From Acanthopleura granulata (taxonomy: Eukaryota > Mollusca > Polyplacophora > Chitonida > Chitonidae): a stretch of 64,000 nucleotides of DNA. Under the pieces are notes generated by a model. The model was not told the origin of the DNA. It did no database searches and was given only the letters and a program-made list of their open reading frames with translations. The stretch's first letter is position 1. Each line of letters starts with the position of its first letter. The stretch spans positions 17,485,672 through 17,549,671 of the forward strand of contig JABBOT010000004.1 in the NCBI GenBank assembly GCA_016165875.1, given 5' to 3'. The position numbers and the translations under genes are program-made. Of this stretch, positions 1 through 13,058 are shown in pieces.

Positions 1-47
1 CTTGCAGGATTTTATTGTAAGAACTCACTGGTCTAAGATTTTCATAC

Positions 48-3000
48 CTGAGTAACCCAGTTATTGTGTTTCTTCAATGTATGAACTAGGACCTCATCAT
101 CAAACGTTTCCTCAACTGAGGACAAATCTGGGGCAGGAAAGTCCTTGTCCTTAACAAAAAAAAGAAAACAAAAAAGAAATAAAATTGTGAATTATTAAAT
201 AACATTATTATCCCCTAAAATACATATGAAACATTACATTTACCTCTGTACAACTGACAAGAGTCAGCAAGTTTATAAAATAATCTGCTGTTGTATTAAA
301 TTCCCCCCTCCCCCAAAATGGTATGAAGTAGTTCTTCCAAATACATGTGGATATGAAATACCAATACATAACAAAAAGCTATTTTGTGGAAGTGATGTGA
401 TTTATTTTAATGTTTGAAATCTGGTTGTAGAGATAATAATTAAAGAAATGCATGTAGATAAAATCTAAATCCAAGTGAAGCAAATCTGTATACCTATATA
501 GTGGTAATGCCAAAAGTTGGAATACAGAGAGATGGACAGAAAGACAGACATTACCATACCATAATACAACATGTAATATAGATGTACAAAAAAATCTAGA
601 AAACTATTTCGAGATGGACGGATGGAGTGTATTAAAACCTACAAAGTTTTCCTACCTCGTAATGAAGGAGAGATTCCACTTGTCCTCTGGTGAAATTGTT
701 CTCTGGATTCAACTCATCCACAACTCGGTCTGAAGAAAACAAAACACTTTTCAAGACTCAAATTTCATGAACATAGAAACTTATTCTACTCAGGCAAAAG
801 AGCACATGCAAATAAGTTCACATGCCCTGCTGACAATTTACCTATTTTACCTGATTGGTGTTAGCGCTGTACTCAAGTATATCTCACTTAGTACCTGATG
901 GTGATCCAGCTTACGGGTTGAGGTAACCAGAGTGGCCGGAGTGAACTACTGCTGTCCACCAGATTCCTGAAAAAACTCCTGACTTAAAACCCAGTTGACG
1001 CATTATATGTACAAGCCACCTCATTGGTCAAAAACCTGACATTTGCAGCAGGAATTGCTTTTACCATCTAAGCCAGCAAGGACCTTCCCCACTCAACAGG
1101 CAGTTGACATAGATAACATGATATATAGGAGCTGTGATTCGGTGTAGACCTCAGAGTTTATAATAAACATACTGTGCTCTGCACTGAAGACAATCTGATC
1201 TGTGATAAGAGACGAATTTATTCGTTCGATTGGTGTTTATCCGAGTATTTCACTTACACGAGGGCAGCCAGCATTTTGGTGGGTGGAAAATGCGCAGAGC
1301 CTAGCGAATACCCACGACCATCTGCAGGTTGATGCCGACCTTCCACACACGACCAGAGAGGAATCCAGCTTGAGCTGGGCTTGAACTCACTAACCCCCTC
1401 GGACACAGAGGCCACACAAGAGAAGTAAATAACCTGTTCTACTCACCAGACATGCCTTGCTTGTTGATTTGCCGTTCATAGATTTTCTTCTCCAATGTGT
1501 TCTCACTCACGAAGCGGTAAACATAACAGTTCTTCTGTTGCCCATAGCGATATACACGACATACAGCCTGGCAGTCGTGACATGGGTTCCAAGATGCGTC
1601 GATAACAACCACACGGTTAGCTCCTATCAAATTTATCCCTAATGAGCCAGCTCTACAAAATAAAAGAAAACATACATGTATCATTCAAAACAGTGGACAT
1701 ACTGTGAAGGTACTTTCAGAATTACAAAGATCAATACAGCCAAATCTGAATAAAGCAGGAATGGCACTCCAATCCCAATAACTGCATACTGCAGAGAGGC
1801 ATAAAGAAGCATTCTGGAAGTCTTGTGACAGCAATACATGTCCCCGACTTAGAACAATAATGGTTATGATAAAGTCCAAAGAGAGGTCAAAAACAGCCAT
1901 AATCTGCTGAAACAGAACAAAAATCGGGCAAACAACCAATGAATACAACAAATTGTTTTGATGTACACTTGAAAGCAGGTTTAAAATGGGCAGAACAGCT
2001 GAAACTTAATTGTGAAATGTAACCTGTCACAATGGAGCCATATTAGTTCAATTCAAACCCATTAAACCATTCTAAAAGGAGTTGGAATACCGCTTCATGG
2101 CGGACTGACTGACGAGGTGTAAACCTACACACCCCCTTCATCCATACCTATAATACACTAATCATAACATGAACTGAACTAATTTATAACTGGTTCTAGT
2201 CTTGAAAAAAAAAAAGAAAAAGAAAAAAAAAAACAGAAGCAAAACAAACTGACAAACAAACTGTACTTTCAAAGAAGATTCACCCTAATTTCTGGAAAGT
2301 ATAACACTTACGCAATGTTTAAAAAATCTCTTTTACCTGGTTGATAGCAGGAACAGCCAAACTCTGTCATTATCAGGGGCATTAAACTGGTTGATCAACT
2401 TCTCCCGGTCAGTCCCTGCAGTAGCGCCATCCAACCCTGAAACATAATCAATATTGTTTATACAGTTATTTGTATAAACGGCAAAATATGGGAAGATACA
2501 ATACACCTAATCTCTCTAACATGAGCAGATATATAACATTATGTTGTACAGGATACTTTTCAAAACATGAAAATGCCTTTTCAATAAAATCTCAATGTAT
2601 TTATTGACTTTAATGAGGTTTCATCATGGTGTATGAAGAATAGAATGATGGCAAGCATAAAACTGCTCTTATGTAAAAGATAACTAAAGTGAGTGAGTAA
2701 ATAATTGGACCTTATGACCCTTTACAACGGAGTATCTTAATACATGTCAGTGTCAGGAAGACAGTTTGAACTGGTCTAACAGGCCAAGCTGACTAACCAC
2801 ATGTGTCATGGCAACACATGTTAAAGACACGTTATCATGGCAGTTACAATGCCCCAGTTTGAGGTCTTCAGTCACAACAGATTTATATATGCTGATAATG
2901 AATTTTGTGTGCACAAGGCTTAGGGCCTATTAAGTAGTGCTGATTGAATGGAATTAGAAAGCTTTCAAACAGTCTTAACATGCTGTTAAAAAAAAATATT

Positions 3001-6000
3001 TAACTCTAAAGCTAGAATGTTCAAATGGTAAAATCATACCATTCTGATCACTGTAAAAAAAAAATCCCCCAAAATAATGAAAACCATATTTGTAATGAGC
3101 ACAAGATGGCCTTTTAGATGAAGTTTATATTATCTAAGTGGTATGTTCTTTTCAGTTTACAGCAGCTTAGAGACATAAGACCCAGGGTTCTAAATAATGG
3201 GGTAAACCTGCATAATTGCAAGTAAATGTATTATAGGCAATCAAATCACAAAGCTGTCACTCATAAAAGTTGGATGCAGAATATTTCTTTTTAAATCAGT
3301 TCCACTATAATGTCATGTTTGACAAATGTACTTACTGAAATAGTTCTTATTCCTGCACCAGTACTCATCCATGTCAGACCTAGGAACTTTCTGTTTGCTC
3401 AAGAACTCTTCAATGATGTTCAGTGAGAAAAGGCTCTGACTGGAAAAGGAGAGTAAATGGATAACGCAGAGATATCTACTGTACTTCTGCTTTTAAACTT
3501 TTTATTGAAAGTACTGTTTCATATATTATCAACTGATATGATACACAACAAACTTGAAATTTATTTAAAATATTTTTTTAAACAGTGATTAATTCCATGC
3601 ACAAGAACATGTATACTTATACTATGGCTGTCAGATTTATCAGTGGAGAAATTTTATCTGTGAAAGAACTTTTAAATTTAAGAACTTTGACAAGTGTTTT
3701 CACCTGAAAACAAGCATCTTTTCCCCCAAAGACAAAGTCTTCTCTAGAATCTCAAACAGCAGCACCATTTTCCCACCACTTTCCAACACACCTTCCCGAT
3801 AGTCCTTCATGACTGGTTCAGCCTGGAAACATAAACAGGGAACCATGTGAGACAATGCACGGTAAATAGTTTGAATCTAATCCACAAACTAAAACAATTT
3901 CAACTGAGAATTAATCTTCCAGTCATATAAAGTTGCCAGCGATCTTACCCCTCGCAAACATCTTAATCTATTCAGGAGAAATCAGACAACAGAGATTGTT
4001 TATTTTTCTTACTCATCATGCACTCTAAATTCTCAACGAATTTAACCACATATTTTGTCATGATAGCGGGATGCTTTCAGTGAAGTTTATGCATGCCCGT
4101 TATTGAACAATACATAAGTCTTCACAATCTTACTGTGTATTAAATGTGTTTTCAAATCGGCATATTGCTTGTGTACTAATTTGCCGGAGATTAACAATCC
4201 TACCAAAATCTAATTTAGAGAGTCATGGATTGATTGGTTTGTCAGTAATATGACCATAATTACTCTCCCTAGTAATAACAAATGCCTAAATATTTACTTT
4301 GTTCATTTCTTCAAAGAATTTGGTGCTTTATGTCAAGAATACTTTCAGTATACATGGCAAGTGCCAGGCTGAGTGGACGAAACTGTTACTGTAAGTGTGC
4401 AGAACCAGTAGGAATCACAGCATTTCAGTTATTTTAACCCCACTGCCTCCTCCACAATGAGACTGCAACTATATCATACAAACGACCATTTGATTAACAG
4501 CTGCTCATCTGAAATTCTGTGTCAGCAAGGATCAATGAAAGTAAATTTCAACAAGCACGTAACAAAGAGATCACATACCCAGTCATATGATATGACATTC
4601 TTCTCCCCATAGCTTTCATCTGAAGGTAGATTATTAATTCGTTTCTTCTTCTTGGACTTTCCTGCCTCCCCATTGGCTTTGGATTCTGTGTCAATGTCCA
4701 GGTCATTGTCATCAGCAGCACTCATGCGTTTCTGGGCAAGTACTTTGTGAAGGACGTCTGGGTGATTCCAAATCTGTAACAACAAACCAGTTGATCAGTG
4801 CAAATACATGTATGTACCACATCGTAACACGTACATTTGTGATTTCAACTTGTACAAATGCTCACCCTAAAATGAAGCAGTACATGTAAGTATTACATGT
4901 AGGGTGAATTGAGGGACACATGCAAAATCCTGTAGTTAATAAGATCTTACTAAGCAGTGAAAAGTGAAAGCTGGCCATACTCCTCTGTTTCTCCTCGGCA
5001 ACCAGAGTCTCCAGAGTTAACCACAAATCTTAACCATCTGATGAAGTATAGATTTTAAAACACACAGATGTTCACCAAGGTTCAATATGTGTTGATGAAA
5101 ATGACTTCTATTAAACAACCTTAAGTGAAGACATTCTAATGGGCCTTATATGTCTTATAACTGTGAATGAGAACTATAGAAAAAAATATACAGTGGCCTA
5201 TGATGCCAGACAAAACAGTTCAATAACTCACCTTACAACATACAGAAAAGGCTTTCAGGGGATTTGTTGTTTCCCAGGAGGACATAGTTCCACTCTCAAT
5301 ACACTCCATGAACTGTTTGTACACAGCTCGCTGGATAGGTGACAGTTTCACTAGGAACACAAACTCCTGTTTCGGTGGGAGGTTGTATCGAAGTACAGTG
5401 TGACCACGTCTTAATTGAAAAGGAGAGTATAAATGATAATTACATAAAATATGAAACATTAAGTGTCATTCGTACCTCAAGTACATACATGTACTTCTGT
5501 TTCCTACATTTTCCAAAGCATCAAATTTATCACTATTGAGATATCAAATAATATGTTCATGACAAGTTATAATACTTTATTCATTTTGATTGAGGTTTTT
5601 ACGTCACACTAGAGAGTACTTCACTTACACCATCTCAGGTTTATGATTTAAAGAAACTGGGCAGAACCTAAAGTCATTGCCCATGCCCGGGCACCTGACA
5701 AACCTCTCAACATAAAGCCTCAGCAAACTCCCTGACACCTGGACTCAAACACCTTATTGGTCACGGGTAAAATACATCATACAACAGCTAATTACACATC
5801 AACAATTTAAGATGAACACTTTTATGTACCACATTTCCCTGTAAACCTTGCTTGTGATGACTTTTAGTGGCCATAAAATGATTCATTTATTTATTTATTT
5901 ACTTGACTGGTGTTTTACGCCATTCTTTAAATATTTCATTTATACGACGGTGGTCAGCATTAGAGTGTCCGAAAACTGGGCAGATCCCAGGGGAAACCCA

Positions 6001-9000
6001 CAACCATCCACAGGTTGCTGGCAGACACCATAAAATGAGGTCCAAATAATAAACATAATCATACCTTTGAACAAAGCCCTCTAGAAGACTGTGAAGGACA
6101 TGGGCTCTGTACCTCATAATCTTGATGTCTTTTATTGTACTGTCAACACACTGGCCATTCATTATAGGTCTCTCAAACATATTGCAGAATTCTGTCTTAG
6201 ATCCAAGATAGTTTGGACGCACAAAATCCACCATACACCAGTATTCCAGAAGATTGTTCTGAAGCGGATAGCCCGTCAATACAACCCTTCTCCTGAAACA
6301 AAAATGAAACAAAGCCTAAACAAAAACAAATGAACTTGTCACTGATTATTTATTCACTGATTGGTGGTTTATGCTGCTGAAAACGTAAATGTAACTTATG
6401 ACAGCAGTCATGTTGAGATACAAGAGAAAACCATGAAAGAAATAATGACAGAAATTGCAACAGATACATACACAAATAAATAAAACAAGAGTACATGTAC
6501 ATCCATATTTAAATTAGGAAGAAATTCTGGACAAATGCCCAGAACATAATAATATACTATTTTTCTTTCAAATATAAGTGGAATTCGTTCCATTAATCTA
6601 TTTCAGACCGAAACCATGCCTTACAAAATGACATACAACAAAAACATACTTTGTCCTGATATTTTTCAATGACTGTGAAATCCCTGCATGACTGTTTTTA
6701 ATTCTGTGTCCCTCATCACACACCACAAGGTCAGGACCTGGGCGCACTAATGCTGACTGAATGTCTACAAGTCAAAAACAGTCAATATGTCAACACCACA
6801 AACAGAACAGGGACTCATCGGAAGTCTTGCATCCATGTCTCAAGACACAACATGGTTTACATCGTATACAGAGCAAAGACAACACTACTCTTTCAGTTTG
6901 TTGTTGGGCATAAGTCTCTCTTAAGACCTGCAGCTACATAATACATTCCTTTGTTACAAATAAAAAATCTGGGGGCCCGCTAAACACTTAATAGCCGATC
7001 TGTCCTTTTATGACATTTAACCAATGTCAACCTAGCTCATCATAATGACAGTTACAATAAAGATAGTAGAACATCACAGTACAAGTAGACACACTGTAGC
7101 TGGGACTAATATAACAGATACAACTGTTATATTAGTCCCAGATTGTAGACATTTTGCTATGAACAGTTTCTGACATAACAGCCTCACATCCTGCTTGACA
7201 CTAACACCTACCTCACCCATTTTCAGTAGGCACACGTACATGATGTACACTTTTTCCAATGTTGACAAAAGAGTGAAAATGGCTGAATAACAAGTGGAAT
7301 ATTTCTATAAATACAGTGTTCACATGATGTCCTCACTTACCAACAAGCAACATCTTGTTTCTATCCTCCTCTTCAAGATCTATGATTTCTGGTTTTGCAC
7401 ACTTTTTGGGTTTCTTTGGTTTCTGATAAATTGGATTTTTCCTTGAGCAAAGAAGTCTGTACATTTCATAACCCATCAATAACACACCTCCAGTGACACA
7501 CCAGTTTTCTACAAATGAAACACATTAACAAATGTGACACTTTTATATTTACTGGTGCCTGTATCTTACAATTCATGTTCACACTGACTCTGTATTTAAT
7601 TGAATTACAATCAATCATAGCACATCAATGACAAGACCTCCCACCAAAGTGGCCTCTGGGAGTCCAGCTTATGCTAGCTTCCTCTCTGGCGGTACTTGGG
7701 GTAGTCTGCCAGAAACCTGCAGATCATCGTGGGTTTCCCCCGGGCTCTGCCCAGTTTCCTCTCACCATAATGCTGGCCGCCATCATATAAGTGAAATATT
7801 CTTGAGTACAGAGTAAAACACCAATCAAATAAATAAATAAATCAATGACAAGATATAATTTTAAATGAAGAATGTGGATGTGGATGTCCAAAATACCCCA
7901 ACTCCCTGTCAGCAATATAAATGCCATAATGCTTAAATTCAAAAGGTTTCAATTTAGCCACCGTGATAATTTTACTTCTCGTTGCACAAAAAGATATTCA
8001 AAGCAATATATAGACAAAAAAGAAGATTAAATGAACATGTCAATGCTACAAAGACACATGGAAGACAGTAATAATCTATTATATTGTTATTGTAGGCGGT
8101 ACATGTACACAGTATCATGTGATTTGTCATCGACATGTCTCTCAATGCACATAGATACACATGAAAGAGCATCATTATGCTAAGTAGTCAAAGGGTGTAA
8201 ATATGGAATTGATTATCATCAAAATGAAGAAAGCACAAGTTTTAGTCACAGGGAAGCTGTACACAATAATTCATGGAAATCCATGAAATACATTTGAAGG
8301 AGTTATGTTGACAAAATGACATCTGTAGACTTAAAAGTACTTCATGTGGGATAATTTGTAAATGCTAAGGAGAATGACATGGAATTTATGCATGCACAGG
8401 TTTAGATCATGGCAAATGTGTGTGCACAGTTTCAAAGAAACCTTTGCAGTTCTGTAGTTCATGTCTGTGGACTATCAGACAGATGAACCTAAGAGATGGG
8501 GGTGATTATGGCAAACCTCCTCAATACACTTCTTGAACATCAATATGAAGAGCACAATCTACTTAAACCCAGGGTGTTTCCACAAAACTCTCACCTATTA
8601 CACTTGCCCTGGCAGACATGGTCTTGTGACTGTCATTGAGTAAGTACACTTTGTGCATTCTTGGTCGATCGCCTTCTCGTAAATTTTCTGATCCAACAGA
8701 GGGTAGCCACATGTTGAACTCTGACATCCAGTTCTGTAATGTGTTTATAGGCACAATGCACAGCACAGTCTTAGCAGTTGTCTCTCTCAAAAAGACATCG
8801 ATGAATGCAACCAACTGAATTGTTTTACCAAGGCCCATGCTGTGAGCCAGAATACATCCAAATCCTGCACTGGACTTGAATCTGGATAATGACTCCACTA
8901 AATTGTCATAAAGGAACCGAATTCCACCAATCTAAAATGAAAACAAATATGGTAGGGAAAAAAGAATCACTAAAAGCATAAAAAATTCCATTCATCTTAA

Positions 9001-12000
9001 CATTTCCCAAGGCTAAAATGAATTATTGAGACCAGTGAGAGCAATGTGTAATATTCTAAAACAACAGCAAAAAAGAGCCTCTTAAATACTTTTTTTCTAC
9101 CTGCAATTATATTTAATCAGCATTTTATACAGGGTTCAAATTCATGTCACTAAATTAGGCGGCAGTTTTGTTCACGTGAATATGTCAGCTTTATACTTTA
9201 CCTGGTGGGGTTTGATTACACGAGCTATCTGCGGAGCAAGGAACACATCAGGATCATCACTTGGGTGCTTCACATTGACTAGAACACGACCCTGTGCGTC
9301 TGGCTGGTTCTCCTGGTCATTGATGTGGAATCCACTGTCATTGGGGTCGTCCGTGGAATCATCTTCCTCTTGGGCACCACACAACTCTTCATCATCGTCT
9401 TCCTCTTCGGTGCGTTGTGCCAATGACCCCTGACCTACCGCACGCCCAGGTGCGTCCTCCTCAACCTCATCATCACTGCTCAGCGTGATCACATCATCTG
9501 AGAACAACAAAAATTTTCGAACATGATCTGAGAGGCCATAAGATGAAATGGCCAACAATTTCTTTTTCAATCAGTACAACATAAATAATTCAACATGCAT
9601 ACCTAATGATCATTGTATTTTACATGTATGCAAATCCAGAGGGAAATATATGCAGGTTTTTCTGACATACCACCTTTAACATTTATCTCAACACTGATTT
9701 CAATATATGAGAGAGCGAGTGACTAACTTGGTAAGTTACAGATAATCAATAATGGTACATACATCATACATTTACATGTATGACACCCTCAACATTTACA
9801 TGTGTGACAGATCCAAAATTTATATCCCTACGTTTTCACTAAAGAGTGGGCTAACGAAAAAAAGCCCAAAACAATTATCTTTGTTCTGAACCTGAATAAA
9901 GTCAGGCTATTAATAACTACCTTGCCTTTTATCCTTACATCTTAATCAGGCATGAGATTTTTTTCTCAGACAAGGCCTGGGTTATCAAAGCCTAATTATG
10001 CAAATGTATAAAAACCAGTTATGTGAAAATTTTCACCTCAGTGATAACTGCTTCTGCTCAAATTGCAACGCAGCCTAAGTTGACAGCTCACATTAACCAA
10101 AAACTACTAATACATCGACACTGACACCACTATCCCCAACAATTTGCAGCAGTGAGCTCAAATTAAGAATGGAGATCATTAGGACACTTACGTGTAACAG
10201 GTGGTGGAGGTGGCTTAGGGGCCACTTTCGTCTTCTCATCTTCACTCTCCACAAATATAATATCATCATTGGGTGTAGCACACACCTCAGCTTCAGCTGC
10301 TAAAAATGACAAAAATGCACATTACATGCACTTGGACGAAGACATCTACCCTGCACCATTACTCATTATGACAATAAACTGTAAAGGAAACCATAAGTTA
10401 TCAAGTGGTAAAATGCATTTGTAATTGTTACAGCCATGTGCACTGCATTTCCTACTGCACTTAGACATGACTAAATATGGACAGGTGGAACCCGGCCACT
10501 GAAAAAAACTTTATAGATTTTTGTACACACTTAGTGAAAGAATATGGATCAACATACCTGTAATCATACCATATTTGGAAATATCAGTTCTATATATGGA
10601 GCATTATCAAAAAGACACACTTTTATCTACAGGCATGAGCTATGACAAAAAAGACAATACTGTTGGGTACATGTAAAGGGCTTAGTTCCTCTTGCTATCT
10701 TTGGCTACAGATAAATAAGAAGATTCTTACCTTGCAAAAGAGATCTTAATTCTGAGTCTTTCTCTGGCAAAGCACCCGGTTCCTGAGGCTCTATTGGCCT
10801 GCTGTCCCTTTGTGCACCTTTGAGATCCATTAGCCTCTTTCGTCTTTCCAACTCTGCGGCTTGAGCAGCGACTGTTTCAGATTCTAGTTCATCTTCTTTC
10901 AGGATTTCCCTGAAATGTCAAGATATACCAATTTAAAATGCTTTATTAAGTACATGTGCATGTAATGCTGGAATGAAACCATAATCAAACAAAGTTATAA
11001 ACATACAAATGAGGATTATAAATGAATGGGGATGCTTCCATAGTATTTCTGATATTTAAACTAGGTCACATCTTAATTTTAAAAAAAAAATGACGCTACT
11101 GGTCATTCAATGCATTCAGTGCAGTACATTTAAATAATATACAGGTGAGGCCTTCCATTCACAACAGTTTTACCTGATGTTCTTTCTTTCATGTGAAGAT
11201 TTCTTCTTTCTTGACTTTTTGGATTGTGAAGTTTTCTTTTTGTTTTTCTGTTTCTTATCTTTTGTAACCTTTCTCTTCTTCTTCTTTGATCCATCTTGTG
11301 TATTATTTGATCGTTTTCTGCCACTTCCTGATGACTTTTTCTCATCTATGTCTTGAGCTTGATCTTGGGGAGGCTCTTCTGATGACTCCATTAGCGAGTT
11401 TAAAGAAGTTTTCATGGCTTCAATATCAGCCTCTTCTTCAACAACTGGTAATTTTTCTGCAATAACAAGAGCAATACAATAGGGCTGAAAGATTCACTAA
11501 TACATAACCCCCACAATTGTATGATAGGCATTTAAACTGAAATACATATTCAAAAGTTAGCAGATACCTACAATATATATGCAGATTGTACCTGAATCAA
11601 ATGATATTTGTGCCAGGATTTCTATTACTGTCATCACCTACATGATTATTATTATTACTTAGCCTTGCTACAACATTTTTCCCTGATGTATGCCACATTG
11701 ATTGGCTTTTGAAAAGAGATTGTGAAAACACTCATCCAGTGAGGTATCTATGCTTTAAAGCAATCATACTCATACTATTATATAATTATTTGATTCATAT
11801 CGCCAGCTGGGTTTTTTTGGAAGGACAGTGCACCATACCCCTAAAAAGTACGTCCTGCCCTGTTTCTGTGTGGCACAATGTTAACAGATACACAACAAAA
11901 ATGGCCACCCTGACTTTTTTGGGGAAATGCATCTTTGCATTTGCCCATTCTGATTTCTAGCTAGTCTGTTAATTGATTTTTTTCCCTGTACTCAAGAATA

Positions 12001-13058
12001 TTTCACATGTACAAAAGTGACCAGCAGTATGGTTGGAGGAAAGCAGACAGAGCCTGGGAAAAGGGGGAAGAGCACAACTACTCGCAGGTAGATGGCAGGC
12101 CTTCTTGCGTATAACCAGACAGGAAGACAGTCATTGCTGAACTGGAATTCACAACAACTGCATTGGTGAGAGGCTCCTGGCTTATTAGGCTGCACTAGTG
12201 CACTAAACCCAACTTATTAATTCAAAAAGACAACATCACATCTACCAGTATAATTAAATTTTTTTATGACACTTGTTAAAGGTAAAATAGAATCAATAGT
12301 AATTGGCTGAGAAAGACAATGTATTACATTACTTATCAAGCTGTATCAAACCACAGTCTGTCGATGACAGCTGTGTTGCTGTATTATGGTACCATACAGG
12401 TATTCAACATGACAGCATAAAAAAAGAGAGCTTTTAAACCAGACAAAATAGGTCTGAGTTGTAGGATACTGAAGTTGTACCATATTACAACTGCCTTACC
12501 TTTATCAACTTCCATCTCTTCTTCACTTTTCAATTGTTCAACAACATTACCACCATCCTCATCTTTTTCTTTGTCATCAGTATCACCAACTTCTTCATCT
12601 TCATCATCTTTTTCCCCATCAGACTGGTCTGATTCTTCACTCACTTCCGCATCCTCCTCCTCCTCCTCCTCTTCCTCCTCCTCCTCCTCATCCTCATCTT
12701 CATCACTCGAGTTCTCATTCTCCACTGCCCCAACACTGGCACTACTGCCTGCACTGCCATTCTGGGCTGTGTTCATGTTCCTGTCGGAATTGTCGTCCAT
12801 CATGTTCTTATCAGATATAATGTCTGACAAGTCCTGTTCATCTGAACCACTGAAGCTGAACTTGGAACTCGTGTCTCCCTCATCCTCTAGTTCTGCCAGA
12901 AGACCTCCACTCTGCATACTCTGAACTGGAGTTGCAGAAACTGACTGACCATCCAGGTAAGAATCAAGGCTTTCATCTTGCTGCAATATGTTATTTTCCA
13001 TAAACTTCCCATCACTCAGTTGGCAGCTGTTTTCTGCCATTGTGTAGTTCATCATCAT
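48..13058 (-). CDS. RAD54L2: RAD54L2/ARIP4-like SNF2-family helicase, 5' 17 coding exons (partial, runs off left edge)
   Basis: Nuclear SNF2 ATPase of the ATRX/ARIP4 subfamily; the vertebrate protein is a DNA-dependent ATPase and androgen-receptor cofactor. Coding exons from the start: 12500-13058, 11174-11456, 10731-10909, 10192-10299, 9202-9497, 8595-8931, 7341-7508, 6650-6764, 6065-6292, 5232-5409, 4579-4773, 3704-3822, 3336-3439, 2337-2436, 1447-1652, 656-729, 48-149. Phases are consistent and give 1117 codons. The N-terminus is acidic with a poly-Glu run, followed by a Lys-rich stretch. Then come the ARIP4-like [20 protein letters not shown] segment, Walker A SMGLGKT (about residues 506-512), Walker B DEGH (660-663), LTGYPLQNN, and the C-lobe motif [11 protein letters not shown] (about 1018-1028). 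A TGA lies directly before the first of three tandem ATGs, so the start is at 13058 or a nearby Met. The last 350 or so residues expected from the human length lie left of base 1. Confidence 0.93.
842..1060 (-). mobile_element. Diverged SINE-like copy in a RAD54L2 intron
   Basis: It begins with 'tgattggtgtt' and 'gtactcaagtatatctcact', which match the 3' tail of the SINE family seen elsewhere in the window. It continues into a body resembling the copy at 5583-5775. The sequence is degraded and the ends are uncertain. It may be an older or sister subfamily. Confidence 0.5.
1213..1401 (-). mobile_element. tRNA-derived SINE copy, reverse orientation, in a RAD54L2 intron
   Basis: The tail block (attggtgtttat, gtatttcacttacacga) is followed by the body (gccagcattttggtgggtgg, cccacgaccatctgcaggtt) and then the head region with a B-box-like 'gggcttgaactcac'. 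It ends in 'acagaggcc', the tRNA-like 5' end read backwards. It lies just before the exon at 1447-1652. Confidence 0.75.
5583..5775 (-). mobile_element. Old diverged SINE-like copy
   Basis: The order of blocks matches the SINE family: 'tgattgaggtttttacg', 'gagtacttcacttacac', then 'aaactgggcagaacc' and 'ctggactcaaacacc' as a B-box remnant. Identity is low, and it may belong to a related subfamily with the copy at 842-1060. It lies in an intron of the RAD54L2-like gene. Confidence 0.45.
5883..6031 (-). mobile_element. SINE copy, 5'-truncated (no tRNA head), in a RAD54L2 intron
   Basis: It starts with the (attt)n tail, then 'gactggtgttttacgcc', 'atttcatttatacgacggtg', 'aactgggcagatcccagggg' and 'caaccatccacaggttgctgg'. 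It stops about 35 bases before the exon at 6065-6292. The tRNA-like head is missing. Confidence 0.85.
7100..7141. repeat. Perfect 18-bp inverted repeat with 6-base loop
   Basis: The arm CTGGGACTAATATAACAG (7100-7117) is followed by a 6-base spacer and then its exact reverse complement (7124-7141). It sits in an intron of the RAD54L2-like gene between the exons at 6764 and 7341. The stem is short for a miRNA precursor and no other element boundary is visible. Confidence 0.9.
7624..7853 (+). mobile_element. SINE copy flanked by 13-bp target-site duplication
   Basis: The SINE body at 7637-7840 lacks most of the tRNA head. It carries the gtcgtacg-type middle, the 'gaaacctgcagatcatcgtg' block, 'gtgaaatattcttgagta' and the tail 'ccaatcaaataaataaataa'. 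The 13-base direct repeat ATCAATGACAAGA occurs exactly at 7624-7636 and 7841-7853. That is the hallmark of target-primed insertion. It lies in a RAD54L2 intron. Confidence 0.92.
11955..12212 (-). mobile_element. SINE copy with tRNA-like head, reverse orientation
   Basis: The tail-side block 'gtactcaagaatatttcaca' is followed by 'agtatggttggaggaaagca', then 'gcattggtgagaggctcctgg' and a tRNA-like end (gctgcactagtgcactaaacc). It is diverged and partly rearranged in the middle. It lies in the first coding intron of the RAD54L2-like gene. Confidence 0.75.
12640..12715 (-). repeat. Coding (TCC/GGA) microsatellite encoding a poly-Glu run
   Basis: A near-pure TCC repeat on the plus strand, seen as GAG/GAA codons on the minus strand, sits in the first coding exon of the RAD54L2-like gene. 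It encodes about 17 consecutive Glu/Asp residues inside a longer acidic region. ARIP4 proteins also start with an acidic N-terminus, so the composition is expected. The simple DNA repeat makes length variation likely. Confidence 0.85.

Noticed and set aside
12475..12924. 149-codon plus-strand frame rich in Ser
   Set aside because: It is the antisense of the acidic first exon of the RAD54L2-like gene; poly-Ser is just the complement of poly-Glu codons.
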